Assembly: GCA_034008185.1 (NCBI GenBank)
Contig: CM067082.1
Coordinates: forward strand, 87,295,684-87,359,683
DNA from: Gorsachius magnificus
Lineage: Eukaryota > Chordata > Aves > Pelecaniformes > Ardeidae
DNA: 64,000 bases
Direction of reading: 5' to 3'
Shown here: positions 26,064 through 36,000 of the stretch, piece after piece
Numbering within the stretch: the stretch's first letter is position 1
How the letters are laid out: each line of letters opens with the position of its first letter
Position numbers and translations under genes: made by a program
The notes under the pieces: model-generated
Databases searched by the model: none
The model's input: only the letters and a program-made list of their open reading frames with translations
Told to the model about the DNA's origin: nothing

Positions 26064-26700
26064 TGGCTGTTCGGATTGCAAAGTGTTGGCGGGGACAAAG
26101 AAGGTCATAAAAAACGTAATATAAAAAACCATCATACAGCGTCGGTCTCCTTCCGCACGGACTGGCTGCTAATCTTTCACATTTTGGTGCACCTAATGGG
26201 GATGAGAGATGGAACAGCTAAACTAGTCTCAATTACAATAGGTAACCTCTCTGGGGTCATGTGTTTGGTCTGAGTGATTGTCAACGTGTTAACAAGCCCG
26301 CATTTAAAGGAAGAGAGAACAAAAGGGGTAAAAGCCAAAACTTATCTGACTATACTATCCATTCTTACTAGGGACCAGCTGAAGCAAATGTTCCTAATTC
26401 CATCAAGGGCATTTCTTCCATTTAATGAGCACATAGGAAAGAGAGACATTGTTCAAGTACAAGGGTTCAGTTTGCAGCAAGCCACAAATCACATTTCATT
26501 TATCAGGCCTACAGATGACAGGATATCATCAAATCCCTGGAGAGTCATATTCATTAAAAAGAAATCTTAAGTAATTACAACAATTAATTGACTTGAAACA
26601 GTTTCGGGTGGAGAAGGTTTACATAATTCATTTGCCAGACAAAACAAGCCTTATGAAGTCAGGGCAACATATTATTTAGAAGCATCCTCCCCTTCCTGTC
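26064..26700 (+). other. CpG cluster and enhancer-like AT-rich stretch, function unknown
   Basis: At 26070-26165 there are about seven CpGs in 100 bases, unlike the neighbouring DNA. The plus-strand frame is open from about 26004 to 26570 apart from one TGA at 26271, with no recognisable domain and no ATG near its start; a length like this is expected roughly once by chance in a window this size. From about 26390 to 26690 the sequence has conserved-element texture (TAATTACAAC, AATTAATTG, TTTAATGAG, TTCGGGTGG). It might be an exon of a non-coding transcript, a regulatory element, or nothing. I do not call a gene. Confidence 0.25.
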
Positions 26701-28860
26701 ATCTTGAAAAGCACAGAATAACACCAAACACCTGGAGACAACTGATATGGGCAAACAAACAAACAAAAGACAGAAAAAGCATCTCAACTTTTACAACTTT
26801 ATAAAAGGGATAATGCTTCACTGACCTGCTCATATCATTACTTAAAAACCTGAAAGTAAAACATTCTCCCATTTTGCCTTGTGTTTATTATAAACAGGCA
26901 GAGGATTTCTAAGTATTAAGTACATAATAGCAAATCTGGGAAAAAAGGCAAACTCAACCCCTTCACACAGCCTCTGTACAATGCAAACATCATGTATGTT
27001 TAGCTGCAAATTCAGCCTGCAGTTTCCTCCAGGTTGTGAAGTGTGCAGATATATTTTGCTACTTCCTGTTGACTGATCCTGAATTTATAGATACCTGAAT
27101 GCCATTCTTATGTCTGTACCAGCAGTGAACAGAAAGATTCCTCAGATGACTCCTATTATGCTATCCAATATTTTCTTGTGTTCCCTAATCTGTTCTCCCT
27201 TTTACTTCTGTCTTTATACTCATTTTACAATTTGAGGCAGAGTTTTTTCTGTTCTATGCATTCAGTGTCTAATACAATATGGTATTAATTCATGAGTAGG
27301 ACTTATAGGTATTACTAGAAAACAGGTACAGTACTGAGATTTCCACAGTAATTCCAACTTCTTGAGTTGAGAAAGTTCTCTAAGTGCTCAGAATTTTTTT
27401 TAATATATTATTGTTTCCCTTGGTGGCCCCAGTTTGAATTCCACTTCTCTGCACAAACATATCTGTATCTTTGGGGAAATGAAGGAATAGTTATGCTTCA
27501 CAAAATGTATTTGCCAGAAAAACAGCCACAGAAAAGTAAGTGCCTGAAATGCTCTGGGATGCTTATACAAGTATTTAAATTCAATGTGTAGGTATGCAAT
27601 TCATTTATCATATAGTTTCACTTGAAGAACAAGGCAAATATTACTGCGAGACTTCAAAAACTAGTTTCCTACATCATTAACTAAGACAAATCTGAAACTC
27701 TACCTAAAAATTAGGAAATGCCTGATTCAAATTATTAATAATACACAGTGTCAGTGAACAGACTGACAACAGTCATTTCCCATATTTTATAAGGAACAAT
27801 GCCTTCTTTTTCTAACTTGACTGTTAAAAACTATCTCATTTCATGAGTTTCTGGCCTCTACTATCTGCCTGCTACTTCCCATCACTAACAGAGGTCCTTG
27901 TCTCATTTCAAAGTTCTTCCCATGATGTCTGTAGAAAAAGAAAAAATGTATTCTTATTTCTGGCAGTGCCATACGCTGAGAGAATGAATCAAGAATTTCC
28001 CATGTTTTCTGGCTGTCTATAATTTCAGGAGTTTAATTTCAGATATGCTCTCTCTAATTTCCAGATGTTCTGAATATTCTTCAAGTCAGCATTGCCATCC
28101 TTTGAAGTGAGTAGTTTGAGCTGCCTGCCACAAGTGGAAATGCTCACACATCTATGAGTTTTAATATGGCATATTTTCCATATGTACAAACTTACAATTT
28201 TTTAAAAACTGGCTTATGTGAATTCTAGCCCTCTGATAAAGTGCAAGTAGTGCAAGTCATTTTGTTTTTCTTAACTCATCAACCAGTTAGTCTCTAACCA
28301 TCAAAATATAGTAACATAGATGAGTCACATCTCCCTGGAATTTTTATATGCTTTGCATGTTTAATCTGCAATTCACGAAGACAGAGTACATCTTTGCTGC
28401 TGTGTACTGGTAGGACCAAGGGAAGATTTCAAATACAAGCATTGTGTTTCTCTCTGATTTCAATCATAGTAGGCAGTGTAAAAAAATAATAGAATATGTA
28501 AAAGCACTATACATGTTATTTCTGAACATTTCATACAAGACTGAGGCAACAAACCCATCACAAATAAGATATCATGACTGCAGCAATGATTAATGAGATG
28601 CTAAGTGCAAGTAGAAAATATTATCTTCTGCCTCAGCATACAATCACGATATTCTAAAAATTTTATTCAATATTGCCCACAGTTCACATGTGTTGAAGCC
28701 TACATAGCAGAAGGGTTGCATTTAAGTAGCATAGATAATACAAATACTAAGTTTCAGACCATTACAAATGCAGACAACCAAGAAAGAAAACCTACTAAAC
28801 CTTCTATTAGGCAAGAAAACAAAGTAAAAATCTTACCAACACAAAAAAAAATTGAGTTCG
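26701..28860. other. Unique AT-rich non-coding DNA, no gene seen
   Basis: No gene or classified element is recognisable. It contains a short (CAAA)n run at 26.75 kb. Confidence 0.65.
26752..26767. repeat. (CAAA)n short tandem repeat
   Basis: About four CAAA units in direct tandem. Confidence 0.88.
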
Positions 28861-29272
28861 ATGTCTGATTGCAGATTGTGGACAGCATCGGGACTGATTC
28901 CAGCTGCATTTCCCACCGAGGCAGGTCCCACCTAGAATATCAAAATTCATATCAGCAGAGGGCCATGCCCCAGCAGATCCTGAGCATTTGCCTGCCAGAG
29001 CCCACTTTAAAAAAAGAAACTCTGCCTTATATCCTTAAACTATCTCACCTTGGGAGTCTAATTTCAGATACCCCTTGGAGGGGAGAAAAGGCTCAACACT
29101 TTGTGTTCCCCACTGACCCCCCGGGCTGGGTCTGTTCCCCCCACTGTGGCTCCCACAGACACCTTCAAGATGGAGACGACTCCCCAGGGGGGCTGTCATG
29201 TTCCTCACAGCCACCTGGGCAACACCTCTCCCCTCAGGCACCTGCAAGGGGCAGGGGTGCCGCTCAGGGAAC

Positions 29273-29300
29273 TGTGACTGCAACCAGAATATTTCTTCTT
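29273..29300. repeat. Copy 1 of a shared ~28-bp word (CCAGAATATTTCTTCTT)
   Basis: The word CTGTGACTGCA-ACCAGAATATTTCTTCTT recurs with two small differences at 32411-32439, and the inner GCAACCCAGAATATTT recurs at 58138-58155. It is probably a fragment of an uncatalogued or very old dispersed repeat. Confidence 0.55.
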
Positions 29301-29557
29301 GAGAGTTTATTTTCCCCAAGGCAACCTTGGCCCCCATGGGTGTACCCTGCAGGCTGCAGCTGGCCACAGGCACTGGCCTGGCCGTGTGCTGCCTCCACAT
29401 TTCTAAGGGGGCTGTTATGGAGACAGAGCTTTGCTGGCACTAGTACCGAAAGCAGGGAAATGCACTGACGCACAGGCCTCCTGCCATAATATTTATTGCC
29501 TTTATTATTAAGAAATAAATTATGCGGGGTGGGGTTTAAGCCCCAAGCCTCCTGCTA

Positions 29558-29569
29558 CCGCCATCTTGG
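29558..29569 (-). promoter_or_regulatory. YY1-type motif CCAAGATGGCGG
   Basis: The plus strand reads CCGCCATCTTGG, an exact match to the extended YY1 core (AAGATGGCGGC-like) on the minus strand. Such sites are frequent in TATA-less promoters and in some retroelement 5' ends. Function here is inferred only. Confidence 0.5.
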
Positions 29570-29660
29570 GTGCCCTCTCCTTACTCCTCAGAGAGCCGCT
29601 CCTCTCCCTGCTGCTGCCTCCTCCACGGGCCAACCGTGCTGGCAGCAGCTGGTGTTGACA

Positions 29661-29670
29661 ACATGGCGGC
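29661..29670 (+). promoter_or_regulatory. YY1-type motif ACATGGCGGC
   Basis: Matches the ATGGCGGC core on the plus strand, about 100 bases from the minus-strand motif at 29558 and facing the opposite way. Both lie in the GC-rich patch. Confidence 0.4.
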
Positions 29671-30865
29671 AGCTGCTCCCTCGGCTGGCTCAGGTGGCGG
29701 GACTGCCAGCTGCCACCATGCTTCCCCTTCTCACAGTGCTGTAGGAGCCAGAGAGGCCTGGGCTGGCTGCAGACCTCTGTTGGAGGGAGCAGCTTCCCTC
29801 CCTGACCTGCCGCCTCACCCTCCCGCCAGCACAGCCACATGTGCCCGTTGTTCTCCATTTCCTTGTGAACTTGTGAAAAACTTGTGAGTGGGTCTGCGAG
29901 GATGTGAATGGACAACATTCTGAGGCGCCCAGCCTGGGAGGGATGGCAGCCCAGCAGCACACCCATCTCCTCCCACCAGTCTCCCCTGAGGGAGGGGGCA
30001 GCTGGGGGTCGGGTGGCCCTGTACCCCACAGATTTTACCATTTCTGTCTGCGGTGAAGTAGGAGACTCATCACTAGATGGGCAACTCTGAAGTTCAAGGT
30101 CTTACCGTCCCTTTGTTGCATTCTTCCTTTATTCAAATTTCTGCTTTTTTCCTCTCAAATTTCTCTGCAATACCTGTGAGGTAGAAGGAACATTATTATT
30201 TTTAAAGAACTACACCTATTTTAAAATCCAGTTTTCTTTGTGTTACAAAATAAGAAAAAAAAGTGTCCTAACTGGTGTGGTCCAGTCTCTCCAGTCACAC
30301 AGGTGCAAATCCAAATGCAATCGAGAGCAGCAGAGGCCTTTGCTTTGTCTAATTAGGTATCACTGGGTGAGGCTGGTGATGTGTTTATCCACTGTCTGTG
30401 AACAGATAAAATCCATTTTGTATCAGTATAATTGCATTCACCATATATGGTTTGACCTCAGCAGACACCACCTCACTAGCCTTCCTTACTTCTTTTTCTC
30501 AGTCGCATTTACAATTTTCCCACTTTCTGCACAACCAGGCACACTGGAGGGATGAGACTGAAGAGGGTATGTGGAAGGTAAAATATGCATGGTAAAGTGA
30601 AACCTTTCTCTTTCCATTTATGCTTATTTCTTACAAATGTATACATCTCACAATACAAAAGAGGAATGTAAAATAATGAGGATTTAATTGAAAGTATTAA
30701 TTTATTTATTCAGTGTTAGAAATGCAGAAATATAAAAATGACATTGATATGACATCGGCATGCCTAACACTTGTGTGCGTATCAGGTATCAGCACTAGGA
30801 GATTAGTTAAATGTGGGCTATACGTGTTGTTGACTAGATCTTTGGCTGCAATAAATCAGTTAACC

Positions 30866-30916
30866 ATGCTGAGGTCAATGGACCTATGCTGATTTACACA
30901 GTCTAGGAATCTAGCT
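30866..30916 (-). repeat. Old sauropsid short repeat (GGTCAATGG...CTGATTTACAC type)
   Basis: GAGGTCAATGGACCTATGCTGATTTACAC followed by GGAATCTAGC follows a widespread sauropsid repeat half-site (GAAGTCAATGGAGCTACGCTGATTTACACC...GAGGATCTGGCC, recalled). Strand is nominal because the family is near-palindromic. Confidence 0.55.
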
Positions 30917-31467
30917 AGGTGGATTCGTACGGCAGAGAAAATGCTGGGAATTCTCACTTTCAAAAATGTAACACAACCCATTCACCTATGCACCTGGTTG
31001 GAATACAGACCGTGCCTTGTAGAAAATCTATGGAAATGCATTTAGTCTTCTTTTTGTAGAGAGGAAAATTCTTTTCCGTTTGAGTTTTTAGACAGTCATA
31101 AATTAAAATGAAGGGAACCAGAACAGAACTTTTCTTTGGAGGCTTCGGTTTTAAAGCAAAACAAAATAGAACAAAGGTCTGGACCAGAAAGGACCTTTTT
31201 GTTGAGAAAACCCCAGGTCAGGAGCCATTTCAGAAGGTTTATGGGAAAACACAATATGAATTCCAGACTGCAGGTTCAGAAGTAGTTTAACTCCCATTGA
31301 AAGTGTGTGGGATGTACTCCTCCCTTGTTAAGGAAACAAAGAGGCTTTAGAAGTGTATGTAAGCCAAATAACACAGCAAATCAAAGTAACACAGAGCGAG
31401 AAAAAGAACTCCTTGGTGTGAACCACCTTTGCTGAGTGTATAACCCTGACAGAAGGGGCAGCTTTTC

Positions 31468-31535
31468 AGGTGGTGCAAATCATTGTAACTCTGTTGACTT
31501 CAGTAAAGTTGCACTATCAGGGGATATGACCCTCC
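31468..31535 (+). repeat. Old sauropsid short repeat, second copy of the GTAAATC/GTTGACTTCAGT type
   Basis: GGTGGTGCAAATCATTGTAACTCTGTTGACTTCAGTAAAGTTGCAC...GGGGATATGACCC fits the same recalled family as the copy at 30.87 kb, here preserving both arms. The arms around the TTGACTTCAGT centre are partly self-complementary. Confidence 0.6.
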
Positions 31536-31621
31536 ATATTTCTTCCCAAGGCACAGCAATAATGACTAAAAATGCAGAAAATTACCTAGAGATTTTCACA
31601 TTTTTAAGATTGTGCTGCATT

Positions 31622-31682
31622 AATCCAAATCCATTGAACTCAATAGGAGATTTTAATTGAATCTATCGGTTTGGGATTGCCA
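31622..31682 (+). repeat. Old palindromic short repeat (CCATTGAACTCAATGG type)
   Basis: AATCCAAATCCATTGAACTCAATAGGAGATTTTAATTGAATC...GGTTTGGGATTGCC matches a common sauropsid repeat in which CCATTGAAGTCAATGG and its complement flank a short AGA/TTTT spacer and the outer arms read GGATCAGGCC-like. Well diverged. Confidence 0.55.
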
Positions 31683-32410
31683 TGTTCAAGCTAAGCATGA
31701 ATCTACAGCCCTGTTACAAACCCTAAAAAAAATGGTGTTTGTAATGGAATTGCTGACAGATCCTTAACCATTGTGGTGCTAGCGGGAGTCACTATAATAT
31801 TGTAAATAAGGTGAATAGGCTCTTCTTATCTCATTTCACAGCTGAGCAGTGTATTGCCAGATAAATCAAATCAGGGTAAACGGCTTCATCTAATAAACTG
31901 GGTCAACATATAATGTATTTGTTCAGGTTTGCACTTTCATTGATTCTCATTTGATTTAAGAAGAGATATTTCAGTTTGTGTTTATAACATTTTTAAATAT
32001 CTCTTTTCCCCCTTCTCTAGAGAACAAGCAAGCAAGAGAGAGAGTATGCAAGCTGGTAGCGTCACAAAAGTGTCATGTTTTCTCTAAGTTCTGCTTTCCA
32101 TTTTTATGCATCTGGGAGAGAGTGGGGGTGGGGAATGAGGGAGTTACTATCTCTTATCTGCATTTTCTCAATAATGTTTTAGTGATGTTTGCTAATGTAT
32201 CATTCATTAACCATCAGCCACTATAAAAAACATAATCTATCTCACAAAGTGGACATTATTATCGCATTAAATCATTTCACAATATACCTGAACGGTTCCA
32301 CATGAGGGGCCTGGCCTGACTGAGCTCAAATGCCTTGGGGGCAAACTCTTCAGTAGTAATGAGATACGAGGTCTGTCTGTGATGAATATGATATTACTCG
32401 TGTCAGTGGC

Positions 32411-32459
32411 TGTGGACTGCACCCAGAATATTTCTTCTTACAGGTTTTTTTTTTTTTTT
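32411..32459. repeat. Copy 2 of the shared CCAGAATATTTCTTCTT word plus poly(T)
   Basis: TGTGGACTGCACCCAGAATATTTCTTCTTA followed closely by a run of 15 T (32445-32459). It aligns with 29273-29300 over about 28 bases with two indels or changes. The T-run could be the reverse-strand tail of a retroposed copy. Confidence 0.55.
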
Positions 32460-33667
32460 CCCTATTGCAAAGGAACTCAGGCAAAGCACTATTAACCCAG
32501 TAAATGAAGCTCTAAAGATCACAGAGTGTGCCCATTAGTCGACAAGATTGTGACTAATCCAATTTTTCTTGCAGGGAGCAATTCTAATGCTTCTGTAACA
32601 TCTGGGGATGGCAAGGCCTGCATTACTGATGAACCTGGGTATTTTTTCTTCTACCTTTTTCTTCATCAAAGAACAATTATTACACTCACTTATTTCACTG
32701 CTTCTGCTCCCTCCCCCACATCTTGCCCCTGACTTCTTCTGCCGTGATGACCCCTCTGAAGATGGTTAAAATAATATTCCAGGTTGACAGAAGAAGCGGA
32801 AAGGGTGAGGACTGTGAAGGAGGTTAAAAAAGAAACCCATTGTGTTTGTAGGAGTGTGGACCGAAAATGCGCTTGTCACTACAGGAAAAGGATTAGGTTC
32901 CCCCAAAATAAAAAGCAAAATGACCCAGAATGTTTTATTATCAGTCATCATTGCGGTCTTAAATTGTCCGAGGGTTGGAGGAGAATGTCATCTTGTTTCT
33001 ACTTACTCTGGTAAAAGCATGATGTGTTACTCTCTGTGTGGCAGCATTACATGTCAGGAACAGTAAAATCCTGCTTTTCTGATTTATTTATTGTCAATTA
33101 TGGAATTGCATTCTAATATAAGCTGCCACATAGGACAGGCTCAAGCAACTTCATTTAAATGGAACCTCAAAAAATGTTTTATGATAATAAAAAATCTATC
33201 AAATGTTAGTGGTTAGCATATGTAGATTTTATAGGTTGATTTTTCTGTGTTCAGAAGCAAGTCTTACCTTTGTATGTTCAAAGATGCAAAAGATGCTAAA
33301 TACCAATAGACTTCTGGTCTTATGTGTAGGGAACAATGCAATAAGGTAGAGGAAGAATGGATTAAATCCAGTTTACTGTAACTTCATTTGCAGTGTTGCA
33401 ATGTGGGAAGAAGTTTAAGGGTAGAAAAGAAGTCAGGGAATTCTGCATCTAGTTGCTTAAAACTTTACATGAAGGAAGTTATTGTTGTTCCCACATACCA
33501 GCTGCAAGCCTATGAATTTTAGTTGTCATTATATTGGAGTTTCATGCCCTTGTATCTCTCTCATGCAAGACCATTTTATTGGATTGCACACTAAGAATTA
33601 AAGTTTGTCCAACATTCAGAACATCTGAGCTAGAACTCCACCTCTCTCAGCAGCTGCTGTTTCATTT

Positions 33668-33694
33668 TTAATATTATTTTATTATTATTTTATT
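33668..33694. repeat. (TTATT)n / (ATT)n AT-rich simple repeat
   Basis: Interrupted ATTATTTTATTATTATTTTATTA run. Confidence 0.85.
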
Positions 33695-34745
33695 ACAATG
33701 CTTGCACTGTTGCGGTATCTCTGCAGAAAATAGTTGCTTTTTAACATATCCCAGGTAGTCTGGGTTCTGGAAGCAGAAATACCTTTTTCACAATGTATTT
33801 GTATTTCTGCTTCTAAGTGAAACCAGAATACGGAGCTGTATGTGAACAAGAAAGAAGGTTATATGGGTTTAGACAACAACTTTTTTTCTTTTCTTTTCTA
33901 GAGTCTGAGGATGTGATGATGATTCTGTTAGCTGTCAGTAACAATTCTGCAGTGGCTCATGAGTTTGCTATGAAATAAATCTGGAGAATGTCACTAGGTG
34001 ACTTCAGCACGAGTCCTTGAAGAGCTGGTGTTATTCAATACGAGGAAGAATAATAAAAAAAGTGATAGACTGAGACCAACATTTGCTGATGTTTGCAACA
34101 GTGTAAATGCAGCCAGTAGGAAGGAAAAAGCTAACAGATTTGAAGGTGTTTTAACCACCTAGGTGCCTGGGCCGTTAAAGAGAAATACATGTTAATTTAG
34201 AGAAATAGTATAAAGTCAGAGATGCTGTGAACCAGACATGGGAGTAATTATTACACAGAACAGTTATGTGAGGAAGTGGCAAAGGAAAGGATCAAGGTAA
34301 TAAACATCTTTGATGCTATCAGTCCAGCTGAAATAGTAAAACCTGGCAATCCAGACAGTGGCTTTCATCAACAGGAAATGGAGAGAAAAGCAACACAGAA
34401 AGGAAATACCACTGCTGCCTTTAAGAAGCTGTAGTTTGGTTTCACAGGGAACAATCATGTTTCATTTGAGGCACTACTTATCATTCAACAAGAAAGCAAA
34501 TGATGAACTATACAGTGGTTTGTCATGCAGTTAAGAAAGGATGTAACATAAATATGCGTTTTGGTACAACTCCTTCTGTCAGAGCTTAGCCTAAGTAAAT
34601 TAGATATATTTTGAACTCTTCTTTAATTACCTGTGTAGACTGGAAATATCTCTGTTTCTCTGGTTTGAGATTACAGGGAGGTTTAAGCTAGGAACTACTG
34701 AGATGCAAACATTACGTATAAGAAATGCTAATAGCTGGAGTTATT

Positions 34746-34812
34746 GGATGAAACCCTGTCCACTCCAAGGCAGCAACAAAACTGCTGTTGGACCCACTGA
34801 AACCAAGATTTT
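34746..34812 (+). repeat. Old palindromic short repeat, both arms present
   Basis: GATGAAACCCTGTCCACTCC, AAGGCAGCAACAAAACTGCTGTTG and GACCCACTGAAACCAAGATTTTA together follow the recalled sauropsid palindromic repeat (GATGAAATCCTGGCCC, then TGAAGTCAATGGCAAAACTCCCATTGACTTC, then GGGGCCAGGATTTCA). The outer GAAA.CCTG and CCA.GATTT arms are complementary, as in a MITE-like element with a short loop. Confidence 0.6.
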
Positions 34813-35388
34813 ATACACAGATTCATTTTGGCATTTGTAAATGTGTTCAGCTAATTCTATTGCTCTTTGGATTTTCACCGGTAAAACTGAAAGAGAATTC
34901 ACCCAGTGATGTCAGGAGATGATATGTAGAGTCAGAATATTGCCATGCCACTTTCCAGACCAGATTAGCCAGGAACTTGGACAAATGTGCTTTACATGTC
35001 TTCCCTGACAGCTGTATGCATCTAGTACTGAAAACGAGTCTGCAAGACAGAAAACGCTTACGCTTGTGACTGAAGTGATTAAGTATGCAGGTGTTTGTTG
35101 GATTAGGTCTTTAAAGCGGATCTTGCCTAATGGCCGTAACTGTTGTGGATGTAAGTCATGAATCAAATGGCATTAGTTGATGTATGACAATGTTACAACG
35201 CTGGGTGAAGAGAGGTACTTATTTTTGCCTTTGAGTCGGTAACAAATATCATAAATTTTAATGTCAACTTTTACTAATATTGTATCTCAGCAATTTAGTT
35301 TTATTTAAATTGTTTCTTCTTTTGCCACCATTGACTTTCTTTTGAATGGCTGATTCTGGTAAGCTGTCAGCTGGCCTGTGTGAAACTG

Positions 35389-35432
35389 CAGCAAAACTGC
35401 TGTTGACTTCAATGGTATCAGGTTTTCACTCA
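35389..35432 (+). repeat. Old palindromic short repeat, right arm only
   Basis: GCAAAACTGCTGTTGACTTCAATGGTATCAGGTTTTCACTC matches the right half of the element seen at 34.75 kb and is better preserved, with an intact TTGACTTCAATGG. The left arm is not recognisable. Confidence 0.65.
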
Positions 35433-35866
35433 CAGTTTCCAGCATGGTTTGAACTGACATGCAAATCCAGATTCAGCTATAAGATGACAGCAAAAGGATT
35501 TTTTCAGCCTACAGATTGCTAAGCTGCCCGAAGGGTGCTACTTTCTTACATGCAACATGTCTGTAGAAACATTTGAGAACCCTGTGCGCTTCATTGTGCC
35601 TGGGTAATTCCACCAGTGATAGAATCTGAGAATAATCCATGCACAAAGTGTTTGTTACAATGCATGTAATTGCAAAACACAGCCTTGAATGGTGTTTTGG
35701 TAGTGGATAGTCAAAAACTGCCCAACAGCTCAGTAATTGTTAAATGAATTTTTTCCTCTGATGTTTATCGTCATACTTGATCATTGATAGCTGATACATT
35801 TTTGATGTATCAAAACCAATTGAGTTTTCTCTCTTAAATTCCAAGAGAGCTGTTGCAACTCACTTT

Positions 35867-36000
35867 AATATTGACTCCAAAGCCATATTTACATTTTACA
35901 TTTACTACAATATTGACTCCTAAGCTATATTTACATTTTACATGTCCAAGTCTTGAATTATTTGCATTTTGCATGTCCAAGTCCTGAATTATTTTCCTGA
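35867..36000. repeat. Compound minisatellite with 42-bp and 31-bp periods
   Basis: Unit A (AATATTGACTCC...AAGC.ATATTTACATTTTACAT) occurs at 35867-35902 and 35909-35944, period 42. Unit B (CATGTCCAAGTC.TGAATTATTT) occurs at 35941-35971 and 35972-36000, period 31. The junction word TTACATTTTACATGTCCAAG reappears as TTGCATTTTGCATGTCCAAG, so the two registers overlap. It arose by two successive local duplications. Confidence 0.88.

Larger units (their letters stand above)
28868..30065. other. GC-rich patch, possible old insertion or cryptic promoter
   Basis: A sharp shift from AT-rich flanks to a GC-rich block. It contains a CpG-bearing core at 29.5-30.05 kb, two YY1-type motifs, and an AATAAA-rich segment at 29485-29525 that would give polyadenylation signals on either strand. 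It is open for 199 codons on plus (about 28869-29468) and 173 codons on minus (about 29520-30041). The minus frame starts with ATG, but neither product has a recognisable domain, and both are rich in Pro, Gly, Ser, Gln and Leu as expected from random GC-rich DNA. Possibilities are a decayed LTR or retroposon, a lineage-specific GC-biased segment, or the promoter of a non-coding RNA. CpG is still well below the level expected from its base composition, so it is not a canonical CpG island. Confidence 0.4.
30066..35866. other. Non-coding DNA with scattered old short repeats, no gene seen
   Basis: Mostly unique DNA. It holds several old short repeats listed individually (30.87, 31.47, 31.62, 34.75 and 35.39 kb) and an AT-rich simple repeat at 33.67 kb. 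No exon is recognisable. Confidence 0.6.

Noticed and set aside
28869..29468. 199-codon open frame on plus, the longest in the window
   Set aside because: It starts without ATG, lies in GC-rich DNA where stops are rare, and its product is compositionally biased with no recognised domain.
29520..30041. 173-codon minus-strand frame starting with ATG in the GC-rich patch
   Set aside because: Composition again explains the lack of stops; there is no domain or flanking splice structure. Kept only as part of the GC-rich patch description.
32236..32285. CTCACAAAGTGGACATTATTATCGCATT as a MIR fragment
   Set aside because: The match is limited to a short AT-rich word and could be chance.
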